Below the pieces are notes generated by a model, which was not told the DNA's origin, made no database searches, and saw only the letters and a list, made by a program, of their open reading frames with translations. A stretch of DNA of 64,000 nucleotides. Origin: Bosea sp. 124 (GTDB lineage Bacteria; Pseudomonadota; Alphaproteobacteria; Rhizobiales; Beijerinckiaceae). Position numbers and translations under genes: made by a program. Below are positions 1-8,147 of the stretch, piece after piece; position 1 is the first letter of the stretch; each line of letters starts with the position of its first letter. The stretch lies in NCBI RefSeq assembly GCF_003046175.1, contig NZ_PZZM01000001.1, forward strand, positions 434,001 through 498,000, in the 5' to 3' direction.

Positions 1-203
1 GGGCGCACGCCCACGCCTGGCGCACCGACACCCGGCGTCGCGGCGGCACGTGCGACCGGCCGCGGCCGCAACACGACACCCGGCCTGACGATGCAACCCG
101 CGGGATAGTTGACGTATTGGCAGTAAGCGACGGCACCGGCCTCGCCGGTGCCGGTGGCCATGAAGCCCGCCACAAGGACGGACAATGTGATCAGTAACGT
201 CAT
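1..203 (-). CDS. Small exported protein, 3' end outside window
   Basis: The first 67 codons of a minus-strand gene are visible. The ATG at 203 follows an AGGGAG ribosome site. The product opens with a hydrophobic signal-like stretch (MTLLITLSVLVAGFMATGTG) ending near an Ala-rich site. The mature part begins with a short cysteine-containing motif (YCQYVNYPAGC) and then Arg/Pro- and Gly/Ala-rich sequence. I recognise this as a type of small secreted protein common in rhizobia and relatives, but I know no function for it. It lies 53 bp downstream of an OmpA-like gene on the same strand and may share its transcript. Confidence 0.6.
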   Translation of the reverse strand, partial: MTLLITLSVLVAGFMATGTGEAGAVAYCQYVNYPAGCIVRPGVVLRPRPVARAAATPGVGAPGVGVR

Positions 204-256
204 TTTCAGCTCCCTCAGCAGTCTTCGGGCAGGAACGATGAACGGATCGAGACGGC

Positions 257-841
257 CTATTTGAATCGCCCGATATTGACGAGTTGGACGCGACGGTTGG
301 CGGCCGCGGCAGGGTGTGCGCGATCCTGGAGCTGCTCCTCGCCGAGCCCGACGGCCTGGAGTCTGTCAGGAGGGACCCTGAAGGTCGTGACCAGCGCATT
401 GCGGATCGCGTCGGCCCGCTTCTGGCTGAGCGTCAGGTTGGACTTCCGGTCTCCGACCGCATCGGTGTGTCCGACGACGAGAAATTTATACTCGAGCAGA
501 GACGGGTGATGCAGCGAGTCGGCCATGACGCCGACCGTTCGGAAGGAGGCCGGCAGGATTGCGGCCGAGTTCAATTTGAACTGAATTTCGACCGTGAACT
601 GGGAGAGGTTGTCGAGTTCCTGCGACAGCGGCTCGCGCAACGAGGCATCCGGCCCGCGGTTGGCTGCGACACTGTCGGTGGCTTTGCGCCGCAAGGCCGC
701 CACATCGATCGAAGGGGCATTGTCGAGCACCTGAAGTGTCTCGATCAACTTGCTGTCTGTGAGGCGCTCCTGGGCACCTGCACCCGAAACGACGGCGAAT
801 AGCGCGACTGCCAACATGCCGAGGCCTGGAACCGTTTTCAT
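257..841 (-). CDS. OmpA-family C-terminal domain protein, exported
   Basis: 194 residues from the ATG at 841, which has GGGAG eight bases upstream; a TTG two codons earlier is too close to that site. A signal peptide (MKTVPGLGMLAVALFAVVSG, then AGAQ) is followed by a linker of about 60 residues. The rest, roughly residues 85-190, is an OmpA C-terminal peptidoglycan-binding fold with the motif TDAVGDRKSNLTLSQKRA and a final ANRRVQLV strand. There is no beta-barrel domain, so this is probably a periplasmic or anchored protein that binds peptidoglycan through its peptide stem. It starts 15 bp after the stop of the Cys-rich gene, which suggests an operon. Confidence 0.8.
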   Translation of the reverse strand: MKTVPGLGMLAVALFAVVSGAGAQERLTDSKLIETLQVLDNAPSIDVAALRRKATDSVAANRGPDASLREPLSQELDNLSQFTVEIQFKLNSAAILPASFRTVGVMADSLHHPSLLEYKFLVVGHTDAVGDRKSNLTLSQKRADAIRNALVTTFRVPPDRLQAVGLGEEQLQDRAHPAAAANRRVQLVNIGRFK

Positions 842-856
842 GTGCAATGCTCCCGC

Positions 857-1282
857 TCAGCGCCAGCCGGCGTTGGTGATGACCTGGTTGCAGGCTGAAC
901 TGGTGAAGCGCTCTGCTTTGATCAGGCACTGAAGACGATGGCCGTCATGCGCAACAATACCCTGGCACAGGCGGCGCGCATCCGGGTCGCAGACCTTCAA
1001 AGCCGCGCTCTGCGCCGCCGCCCGCTTATCGAGCAACGCCAAGGTCTCCGACATCGTCGATTTACATGTCGTAGATACTTTCGCCTGATTTTTGGCCAAG
1101 CAGCTCCTGACGCCATTGTTCGCAAGGGCAACATTCGAGCAGAATTTCGCGACATCGGAACCGCAGGCCCGTGCGATCTTGTCATATGCGTCAGCGTACC
1201 CAATCGTTTGGGCCGAAGCACCAGACGCGGCAAAGAACAGAAAAAATAGAGGGAGGATCACTCCGGATCTTAGAATTTTCAT
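857..1282 (-). CDS. Cysteine-rich repeat secreted protein (GLG1-like repeats)
   Basis: 141 residues from the ATG at 1282; an in-frame ATG at 1297 has no visible ribosome site and the reading frame further upstream looks non-coding. A signal peptide (MKILRSGVILPLFFLFFAAS, then GASAQ) leads a mature part with two cysteine-rich repeats. The first runs ACGSDVAKFCSNV to SCLAKNQAKVSTTC. The second runs VCDPDARRLCQGI to QCLIKAERFTSSAC. The C-x5-C ... C-x8/9-C spacing fits the Cys-rich GLG1/FGFR repeat family, whose bacterial members are small periplasmic proteins of unknown role. It heads the run of three small exported proteins on this strand. Confidence 0.75.
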   Translation of the reverse strand: MKILRSGVILPLFFLFFAASGASAQTIGYADAYDKIARACGSDVAKFCSNVALANNGVRSCLAKNQAKVSTTCKSTMSETLALLDKRAAAQSAALKVCDPDARRLCQGIVAHDGHRLQCLIKAERFTSSACNQVITNAGWR

Positions 1283-1794
1283 TCTCTTGAGTCCCATAGA
1301 ATTCAAAATTTGGCTGCCACACTCAATCGCGCTGAACGCATATTTCTTTGATTGTCCGCCGCATCGATTCTCTATTGAAACATCGACACGCGATACCAGC
1401 TTGTCTCCGGCATCAGGCCATGATCGCTCGCGCCAAAGCGATCGCATTGCTGATCTTCTTCTCCGGAAATTTGAAAGGAAGCCCGCATCGTACGATGATT
1501 CCGGCGCGCGCCATGACATCTGGCCGCAACCGCTATGCTGACGGGGCCGGGATGCCTCAACTATTGTCCCTAAGGACAATAGGGTCTCTCACCCGTCGAT
1601 CTCCGACGTCTCGACAGGAATGAAGCGCCCCTGCGCTGCTGGAACCGACACGTGGCGGTCGCGCCAGGCGCGACGATCGCGTTTTCGGCCGGTGCGACGG
1701 CGGCTTCGCTGGTTCGGCACCATGCCGGTGCGGACGATCGAAAGCTGTGGCGAGCGCCCGCTCCCCTGAAGCGGCGGGCGCAAACCCGCCCGGC
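1283..1794. other. Intergenic region, no supported gene
   Basis: About 510 bp between the Cys-rich gene and the CheW-like gene. The open frames here are short, Arg-rich and lack ribosome sites. The part next to 1282 is AT-richer and probably carries the promoter of the small exported-protein run. The one clear structure is the palindrome at 1561-1582. Confidence 0.6.
1561..1582. repeat. Perfect 9-bp inverted repeat (CTATTGTCC / GGACAATAG)
   Basis: The arms are separated by four bases (CTAA). No T-run follows on either strand, so it does not look like a standard terminator. Nearly the same 18 bases recur at 37600-37617 in another intergenic region, so an operator or a dispersed element is possible. 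Confidence 0.5.
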
Positions 1795-4380
1795 CTACTC
1801 CGCCGCCTGGATCAGCGCCGCCGGCCCGCTTTCACCCTGGAGGCGGGCGCCGAGGCGGTCGACATCCAGCAGCATCAGCATGCCGGCCGGTTCGCCGCGG
1901 GCATCGCGCGTCGCGACCACGCCGAGCGCGGGCACGTCGGTCTTCGAGGTCAGATCGCGCAGCGGCTGCAGCTCGGAGGCCGCGATCTCGGGAATCAGGC
2001 CGAGCGCATCGACGATCAGGCCCAGCGTCCGGCCGTCTGCCCGCACGATCACGATCTGCTGCTCCTCCGAAGAGGCATCGGGGATGCCGAGCAGGCGGGC
2101 GAGCCGCAGAACCGGCACCGGCTGGCCCTGATGCAGCTTGTAGCCGGCCAGGAGGCCGTCGCCCGCCTTGCGTGCCGACGGCTTCAGGCCGACGAGATCG
2201 ACCGCCTCGATCACGTCGCGCGCCTTCACCCCGAGCCAGTGCCGGCCGATATGGAAGGTCGCGACCTCGAAGGCCTCGACGCCGTCCGCCGGCTTCTGGG
2301 CCGCCAGTGCGCCTTTCCCGGCGCTGCCGGGGGCCGGCCGCGCCAGGGCGTCCGTCGCGACCTCGCCCAGCGGCACGGCGCAGATCGCCACGACATCGGC
2401 GCGGTGCCCGTCGCTGGTCTTGTATTCGCGATAACCCTTCGAGAGCGCGGCGCCGACGGCCATGTGCTTGCCTTCGAAGGCGCGGATGCAGGCGAGGTCG
2501 CCGTCGCGGTCGAGCACCACGGGATCGACCGGCAGCGGGCTCTCGGAACCGATCGGGAAGCGCGGATCGCTCGAGGCGACGACATTCCCGTCGCTGCCGA
2601 CCAGCACGGCGAAGGCGCCAGGCAACGCTGCCCCGTCCTCGTCGGTCGGCAGGCAATCCGCCAGGATCGCGGAAAATTGCGGGGTCGAGTCGAAGACGAT
2701 GGCGATGCCGCCGAGCGCCTTGCCGCCGGACGGCGCCTGGACCGCCGCCGTATAGATCAGCGTCGAAGCTTCGTCATAGAGCGGCGTCGGCTCGAAAGAG
2801 GAGACCGCGTAGTGCTGGCCCGAGCGGAGGGCGAGCGTGCGCGCGACCCATTCGGCATCGAGCGCCTGGCCGACGAGATGCGACTGGGAGGGCTGCGAGA
2901 CGGCGACGACGATGCCCTGCGCATCGAACAGGATGAGGTTGCTGTAGACGGTGTAGAGCGCGTTGATCGTGGCGAGAATCTCGCCGCAGAGCCGGCGGCC
3001 CTCGGGCGAAGGCGCGGCCAGCACGCGGGCGAAGCTCGCATTCAGCGCCCACCAGCGGCAATCATTGGCGCGCTCGTAGAGATTGCGGTCCATCACGTCG
3101 ATGGCGAAGGCGGCGCGCGAGCGGCACTTCTCCATGATCGCGGCGACGACTGTGCGGTGCAGGTCGCCGATCGAGGCGTCGCAGACGGCCTGCGTCTTGC
3201 GCCCGGCGCTGGAGATTTCCCAGAGCAGGATCTTGGAGAAGGCGGCGTTGGCGGCGGTCGAACCGGCCTGCCGGATCGAGCCATTCCAGACGGAGCGGTT
3301 GAGATCGGCCTGGATCATCGCCGCCTGGCGGGAGACGCCGCGCAGTTCGGCGGAGAACAGCCCGGCCTGGCTGGTCACGGCGGCGAGCAGGTCCTCGCCG
3401 ATGCCTTTGCTGAGCTCGCCGTCGTCCTGATCGAAGGCCGCTTCCAACGGGATCAGGCCGAGCCCGATCCAGCCCGGACCCATATAGCCCTGGTAGCCCG
3501 CAGTGCGGCAGGCCATGGCAAGGTATTGCCGCCCGCCGAGCCTGACCACCGGATCGCGCCCCTGCAGCGCCGCCGGCGACAGCTTCAGCCCGGCCGGCAA
3601 CTGGATCGCGCAGGAGCCGGCGATGACGTCTCCTTCGGGCGAGACGCAGCCCAGCACCGTCCAGTCACGCTCCGGCAGGAGCTTGCGGAAGATGCCGGCC
3701 ATCTCGTCGGCCAGCCGGAAGACCAGCACGAGCACGCCGAGCGGGCGCTTCGCGGCATCCTCGACCCGCCAGGCATAGACCAGCGCCTGCTCGTCGGAGA
3801 CGAAATCCATGACGCCGTAATGCTCGACATAGGCACCGCTCGAACTCAGCGCCTCGTCGATGATCGCGTGCCGCGCGGTCTGCGCCTCATGCGGCGCGAG
3901 CCTGGCGCGAATCGCACCCTCGCGATCGACCAGCACGATGTCGGAATAGACCGAGTATTTCGCGACATAGTCGCGGAATCGGGCCTCGATCGCGGCGCGC
4001 GCGTCGGGCGAGGATTGAGCCTCGAGCATCTCACGGATGTCGGTGTCGGCGGCGAGGAAGCCGATATCGGCTGTCCGCTCGAACAGGTTGCGGACCAGCA
4101 CGTCGATCGCGTTCTGCGCCTTGATGCGCAGATCGGTCATGACCTTGTCGCGCGTCTCCTTGGCGAGGTGGCCGAGCAGGCTCGCGGTCAGCCCCTCGAA
4201 GGCCGAGCGCGTACCGGACATCTCGGTGGCGTTGCCCGAAAGCTGCCCGAGCAGGGTCAGCGTATCCCAGGATGCCTGCAGGCGATCGAACACCTGACGA
4301 TAATCGTCGATCGCCCGCATGTGCCGGATCAGGCCGGCGAGCGCCGGATCAATCTCGATTCCCTGATGCAGAGTTGGCAA
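1795..4380 (-). CDS. Soluble double-cache sensor protein with C-terminal CheW-like domain
   Basis: 861 residues if translation starts at the TTG at 4380, which has GAGAGGG about eight bases upstream; the next ATG is at 4320. Residues about 30-340 and 400-690 are two similar halves, each with a helical lead (NAIDVLVRNLFERTADIGFL; AIDVMDRNLYERANDCRWWA) and a cache/PAS-like sensing fold (YSVYSDIVLVDREGAI; YTVYSNLILFDAQGIV). The last 150 or so residues are CheW-like (VATFHIGRHWLGVKARDVIE; PVPVLRLARLLGIP; VDALGLIPEI). CheW domains normally couple receptors to CheA. I see no transmembrane segment and no methyl-accepting region, so it may be a cytoplasmic sensor-adaptor. No other chemotaxis gene is in the window. 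Confidence 0.75.
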   Translation of the reverse strand: MPTLHQGIEIDPALAGLIRHMRAIDDYRQVFDRLQASWDTLTLLGQLSGNATEMSGTRSAFEGLTASLLGHLAKETRDKVMTDLRIKAQNAIDVLVRNLFERTADIGFLAADTDIREMLEAQSSPDARAAIEARFRDYVAKYSVYSDIVLVDREGAIRARLAPHEAQTARHAIIDEALSSSGAYVEHYGVMDFVSDEQALVYAWRVEDAAKRPLGVLVLVFRLADEMAGIFRKLLPERDWTVLGCVSPEGDVIAGSCAIQLPAGLKLSPAALQGRDPVVRLGGRQYLAMACRTAGYQGYMGPGWIGLGLIPLEAAFDQDDGELSKGIGEDLLAAVTSQAGLFSAELRGVSRQAAMIQADLNRSVWNGSIRQAGSTAANAAFSKILLWEISSAGRKTQAVCDASIGDLHRTVVAAIMEKCRSRAAFAIDVMDRNLYERANDCRWWALNASFARVLAAPSPEGRRLCGEILATINALYTVYSNLILFDAQGIVVAVSQPSQSHLVGQALDAEWVARTLALRSGQHYAVSSFEPTPLYDEASTLIYTAAVQAPSGGKALGGIAIVFDSTPQFSAILADCLPTDEDGAALPGAFAVLVGSDGNVVASSDPRFPIGSESPLPVDPVVLDRDGDLACIRAFEGKHMAVGAALSKGYREYKTSDGHRADVVAICAVPLGEVATDALARPAPGSAGKGALAAQKPADGVEAFEVATFHIGRHWLGVKARDVIEAVDLVGLKPSARKAGDGLLAGYKLHQGQPVPVLRLARLLGIPDASSEEQQIVIVRADGRTLGLIVDALGLIPEIAASELQPLRDLTSKTDVPALGVVATRDARGEPAGMLMLLDVDRLGARLQGESGPAALIQAAE

Positions 4381-4680
4381 GTCCGGTACCCTCTCGTCAG
4401 GCCGCCCCTCACCGCCAGAGCCGCAAGGAGCAAGAAAATCCGGGCATGACGAAGCTGCCCCCCGCGCGGAATCAGACCACCAACCGGAGTGATTCGCACC
4501 GGGTCGGCACGTCCGAAATCGCATAAATTTGCAGCAAATGCAGCGTTCATCCGCAGCACTCAAGCCGGAACGGCGGAATTGCCCCATTCCCGACCCAATC
4601 AGGCGCGGAGCGAGCCCCTGCCACGCCTCCCGCCAGTCGGGCAGAAGCGCGCCGACGCCGCCGCACGCGAACAGTTCCGA

Positions 4681-4717
4681 ATGTTTCATTTTACCGCACA
4701 AGATATATATGTTTCAT
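4681..4717 (+). promoter_or_regulatory. Candidate operator: direct repeat of ATGTTTCAT
   Basis: ATGTTTCAT occurs at 4681-4689 and 4709-4717, 28 bp apart, in an AT-rich patch 30-66 bp before the RpiR start codon. This patch stands out in the 366-bp gap (4381-4746) between divergent genes. RpiR regulators often bind their own promoters, so these repeats are candidate half-sites. The rest of the gap shows no gene. Confidence 0.4.
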
Positions 4718-4746
4718 GCGTGTCGAATATCCGCTAAGGCTTCGAC

Positions 4747-5640
4747 ATGGATCAGACGGATCTCGTCACCGCGCTGGAGGCGCAATTCGATCGGCTGCCG
4801 ACGCAGTTGCGGGCGGTGGCGCGCTGGGTGCTCGACCACCCTGCCGACGTCGCCCTGCTGACGACCCGCGAGCAGGCCCGGCGCGCCGGCCTTGCCCCAG
4901 CGACCTTCACGCGGTTGGCGCAGCGGCTGGGGCTTTCGGGTTACGACGCGATGAGGGCGGCCTATGCGACCTCGCTGCGCCAGAGGCCCGACGGCTTCGC
5001 CAACCGCGCCACGGAATTGCTGGCGCGTCACGGCGACGAGGGCGACAGCGCCATCGCGCAGGATATGTTCGCGGCGCTGGCCGAGCATATCCGCGCCCTG
5101 CGTGAACCCGGCTGCGTGGCGGGGCTCGAACGCGCGGCTGCGCGGCTGGCGGAGGCGCGCAGCGTCTTCTGCTTCGGCCTGCGCTCGGCCTTTCCGGCCG
5201 CCTACATGCTCGACTACATCCGTGCGCTGATCGGCGCCGACTCAACGTTGGCCGACGGAGCCGGCGGGCGCGGCATCGACGCGCTTCGCAGGATCGGCCC
5301 GGGCGATGTGCTCTTCGTCGTCTCCGTCTCGCCCTATACCCGCCTCACCGTCCGGGCCGCCGCCCATGCCCGCGACCGGGGCGCGACCATCGTCGCGCTG
5401 ACCGACAGCGCGCATTCGCCGCTCGCCGCCCTCGCCGACGAGCTCGTTCTGGTGCGCACCGAGACGCCCTCCTTCTTCCATACGATGACGCCGGCCTTCG
5501 CCGCGGTCGAATGCCTCGCGGCACTGATGACGGCGCGGCGCGGCCAGCCGGCGCTCGACGCCATCGCCGCATCCGAGGCTCAGCTCGACGCCTTCTCGAC
5601 CTTCGAGAACCCACGCCGCACGAAACGGAGACCCGCATGA
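4747..5640 (+). CDS. RpiR-family transcriptional regulator (HTH + SIS)
   Basis: 297 residues, the usual size. Residues 1-80 form the N-terminal HTH_6 helix-turn-helix (DVALLTTREQARRAGLAPAT, then FTRLAQRLGLSGYDAMR). Residues about 125-260 form a SIS sugar-isomerase fold (SVFCFGLRSAFPAAYMLDYI; GDVLFVVSVSPYTR), which in this family senses a phosphosugar or similar ligand. The stop codon overlaps the next start in an ATGA, so regulator and aminotransferase are translationally coupled. The binding-protein gene follows after 42 bp. It probably controls this three-gene catabolic unit and itself through the repeats upstream. The ligand cannot be read from the sequence. Confidence 0.9.
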   Translation: MDQTDLVTALEAQFDRLPTQLRAVARWVLDHPADVALLTTREQARRAGLAPATFTRLAQRLGLSGYDAMRAAYATSLRQRPDGFANRATELLARHGDEGDSAIAQDMFAALAEHIRALREPGCVAGLERAAARLAEARSVFCFGLRSAFPAAYMLDYIRALIGADSTLADGAGGRGIDALRRIGPGDVLFVVSVSPYTRLTVRAAAHARDRGATIVALTDSAHSPLAALADELVLVRTETPSFFHTMTPAFAAVECLAALMTARRGQPALDAIAASEAQLDAFSTFENPRRTKRRPA

Positions 5641-6968
5641 GCCATCTGCTTCACCGCAGCGTGAACGGCACCTACCCCGTCGCCGTCGGCGGCAAGGGTG
5701 TCACCCTGATCGATGCCGACGGCAGGAGCTATATCGACGCCAGCGGCGGGGCCGCCGTGTCCTGCCTCGGCCATGGCCATCCCGACATCATCGCGGCGAT
5801 GCATGCCCAGATCGACAAGCTGGCCTATGCCCATACCAGCTTCTTCACCTCGGCCCCGGCCGAGGAACTGGCCGACCACCTCATCGCCCGGGCGCCGAAG
5901 GGGCTGAGCAACGTCTTCGTCTGCAGCAGCGGCTCGGAGGCGATCGAGGCCTGCCTGAAGCTGGCGCGACATTACTTCGTCGAGACGGGCCGGGCCCGCC
6001 GGACCAACTTCATCTCGCGCCGCCAGAGCTATCACGGCATCACGGTCGGGGCGCTCTCGGTCGGAGGGCGGATGAAAGACCGCGCGCCGTTCAAGGAGAT
6101 GCTGCTCGACGGCCACCATATCGCGCCCTGCTACGGCTATCGCGGCCAGCACGCGGACGAGACGCCAGAAGCCTACGGGCTGCGCATGGCCGGCGAGCTG
6201 GAGGCCAAGATCCTCGAACTCGGGCCGGACACCGTGGCTGCCTTCGTCGCCGAGACGATCGTCGGCGCGACGCTGGGTGCCGTGCCGCCCGCGCCCGGCT
6301 ATTTTCGGCGCATCCGCGAGATCTGCGACCGCCATGGCGTGCTGCTGATCCTCGACGAGGTGATGTGCGGCATGGGCCGGACCGGCAGCCTGCATGCGTG
6401 CGAGCAGGAAGGCATCGCGCCCGACCTGATGGCCATCGCCAAGGGGCTGGGTGCCGGCTATGCGCCGATCGGTGCCATGCTGGTCTCAGGCCGGATCGTC
6501 GAGGCGATACGGCAGGGCTCGGGCGCCTTTCCGCACAGCCAGACCTATAACGGCCACCCGCTGGCCTGCGCCACGGCGCTCGCCGTGCAAAAGGTGATCG
6601 AGCGCGACGATCTCCTCGCCAATGTGCGTCTACAGGGCGGCCATCTCGAACGCCGGCTGAAGGAGCGCTTCGGCAACCACCACCATGTCGGCGACGTGCG
6701 CGGGCGCGGCCATTTCTGGGGCATCGAACTTGTCGCCGACCGCGCCTCGAAGACGCCGTTCGACGCCAGCCTGAAGCTCAACGCCAGGGTCAAGCAGTCG
6801 GCGATGGCGCGCGGGCTGCTGGTCTATCCGATGGGCGGAACGGCAGACGGCGTCTCCGGCGACCATGTGCTGCTGGCACCCCCCTTCATCGCCGACGCTG
6901 CGGTGATGGACACGATCGTCGAACGGCTCGGAGAAGCCGTCGATGCCGCGATCGCGGATGCGCGCTAG
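5637..6968 (+). CDS. Class III PLP-dependent aminotransferase
   Basis: 443 residues from the ATG in the ATGA overlap with the regulator. Class III hallmarks are present: GGAAVSCLGHGHP near the N-terminus, the CSSGSEAIEACLKLAR cofactor loop, the SYHGITVGALSVGG region, the LILDEVMCGMGRTG aspartate motif, and Lys269 in AIAKGLGAGYAPIGA as the expected Schiff-base lysine. The family includes omega-amino-acid:pyruvate and diamine transaminases and 2,2-dialkylglycine decarboxylase. The amino donor is not determinable here. Co-transcription with an RpiR regulator and an amino-acid-type binding protein suggests use of an imported amino compound. Confidence 0.88.
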   Translation: MSHLLHRSVNGTYPVAVGGKGVTLIDADGRSYIDASGGAAVSCLGHGHPDIIAAMHAQIDKLAYAHTSFFTSAPAEELADHLIARAPKGLSNVFVCSSGSEAIEACLKLARHYFVETGRARRTNFISRRQSYHGITVGALSVGGRMKDRAPFKEMLLDGHHIAPCYGYRGQHADETPEAYGLRMAGELEAKILELGPDTVAAFVAETIVGATLGAVPPAPGYFRRIREICDRHGVLLILDEVMCGMGRTGSLHACEQEGIAPDLMAIAKGLGAGYAPIGAMLVSGRIVEAIRQGSGAFPHSQTYNGHPLACATALAVQKVIERDDLLANVRLQGGHLERRLKERFGNHHHVGDVRGRGHFWGIELVADRASKTPFDASLKLNARVKQSAMARGLLVYPMGGTADGVSGDHVLLAPPFIADAAVMDTIVERLGEAVDAAIADAR

Positions 6969-7010
6969 CGCGCCGCGAAATCTCTCAAAATCAAAAACAG
7001 GGGACTATCC

Positions 7011-8063
7011 ATGACATCGAAACATTGGCTGACCGGCGCGTTGAAACACGGGCTGGCCGGCGCCTGCCTGAGCCTCGCCGTGACGACGCTTGCCAGCGGC
7101 GCCCATGCGCAGACCAGCACGCTCGACCGCGTCAAGGCGCGCGGCGAGCTGATCTGCGGCAACCACATCGCCTTGCCGGGCTTCGGCCTGCAAGGCCCCG
7201 ACGGCCGCTGGGACGGACTCGACATCGACATGTGCCGCGCCGTCGCGGCCGCGATCTTCAACGATCCCAACAAGATCAAGTTCGTGCCGACGACACCGCA
7301 GATGCGCTTCGTCGTGGTGCAGGCCGGCGAGGTCGACATGCTCGCCCGCAACGCCACCTACACGATGTCGCGCGACACCTCTCAGGGCATGTCCTGGCCG
7401 ATCATCAATTACTTCGACGGCCAGGGCTTCATGGTGAAGAAGGCCCTCGGCGTCACCGAGGCGAAGGGGCTGAACGGCGCCTCGATCTGCGTGACGCAGG
7501 GCACCACGACCGAGCTCAACCTCGCCGACTTCTTTCGCTCCAACAACCTGAAATACGAGGTCATCGGCTTCTCCACCAATGAGGAGGGTGTCAAGGCGCT
7601 GGAGGCGGGCCGCTGCGACGCCTTCACCACCGACTCCTCGGGGCTCGCAGCCGAGCGGCTGAAATTCTCCAAGCCGGACGACTTCACCATCCTGCCGACC
7701 CTGATCTCGCGCGAGCCGCTGGGGCCGGCCGTCAAGCGTGGCGACGAGAGCTGGTTTGCACTGGTGAAATGGGCTCACTACGCCATGCTGAACGCCGAGG
7801 AGTTCGGCGTCACCAAGGCCAATGTCGACGAGATGCTGAAGTCGCCCAACCCCGAGGTGAAACGCCTGCTCGGCGTCGAGGGCAAGTTCGGCGAGGGGCT
7901 CGGCCTGACCAATGACTGGGCCTATCGCATCGTCAAGCATGTCGGGAATTACGGCGAGAGCTTCGAGCGCAATGTCGGCATGGGCTCGCGCCTGCAGCTC
8001 AAGCGCGGCCTGAACGACCTCGCCTCGAGGGGCGGGCTGCAATATCCGCATCCGATCAGGTGA
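7011..8063 (+). CDS. Amino-acid ABC transporter substrate-binding protein (AapJ/BztA-like), orphan
   Basis: 350 residues with an AGGGGA ribosome site. A signal peptide (to ASGAHAQ) leads a family 3 solute-binding fold. ARGELICGNHIALPGFG, DGLDIDMCRAVAAAIF and the GASICVTQGTTTELNLADFF motif match the general L-amino-acid binding proteins AapJ/BztA rather than the shorter GlnH type. It would capture an amino acid in the periplasm for an ABC permease. No permease or ATPase gene is next to it, since a convergent aldolase gene follows, so it must borrow a transporter encoded elsewhere. It is the third gene of the RpiR-aminotransferase unit. Confidence 0.88.
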   Translation: MTSKHWLTGALKHGLAGACLSLAVTTLASGAHAQTSTLDRVKARGELICGNHIALPGFGLQGPDGRWDGLDIDMCRAVAAAIFNDPNKIKFVPTTPQMRFVVVQAGEVDMLARNATYTMSRDTSQGMSWPIINYFDGQGFMVKKALGVTEAKGLNGASICVTQGTTTELNLADFFRSNNLKYEVIGFSTNEEGVKALEAGRCDAFTTDSSGLAAERLKFSKPDDFTILPTLISREPLGPAVKRGDESWFALVKWAHYAMLNAEEFGVTKANVDEMLKSPNPEVKRLLGVEGKFGEGLGLTNDWAYRIVKHVGNYGESFERNVGMGSRLQLKRGLNDLASRGGLQYPHPIR

Positions 8064-8070
8064 CGAACGC

Positions 8071-8113
8071 GCCCATGCAAGCGTCGCGCTCCGGCGCCGG
8101 CGTCTGCATGGGC
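8071..8113 (+). terminator. Hairpin between convergent genes (GCCCATGCA / TGCATGGGC)
   Basis: A perfect 9-bp stem encloses a 25-base GC-rich loop that can itself fold. It starts 8 bp after the binding-protein stop and lies before the convergent aldolase stop. There is no T-run, so it is either a weak bidirectional terminator or simply a palindrome. Confidence 0.4.
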
Positions 8114-8147
8114 TCGTCGTGATCGAGCACGGGCTGTGAGCGGTGGC

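Noticed and set aside
1589..1783. A 64-codon minus-strand frame downstream of the palindrome
   Set aside because: Arg-rich, no ribosome site and no recognisable pattern.
1747..4449. A 900-codon plus-strand open frame antisense to the CheW-like gene
   Set aside because: Its sequence is Arg/Gly/Asp-rich without domains, there is no ribosome site, and the minus strand encodes recognisable cache-like and CheW folds.
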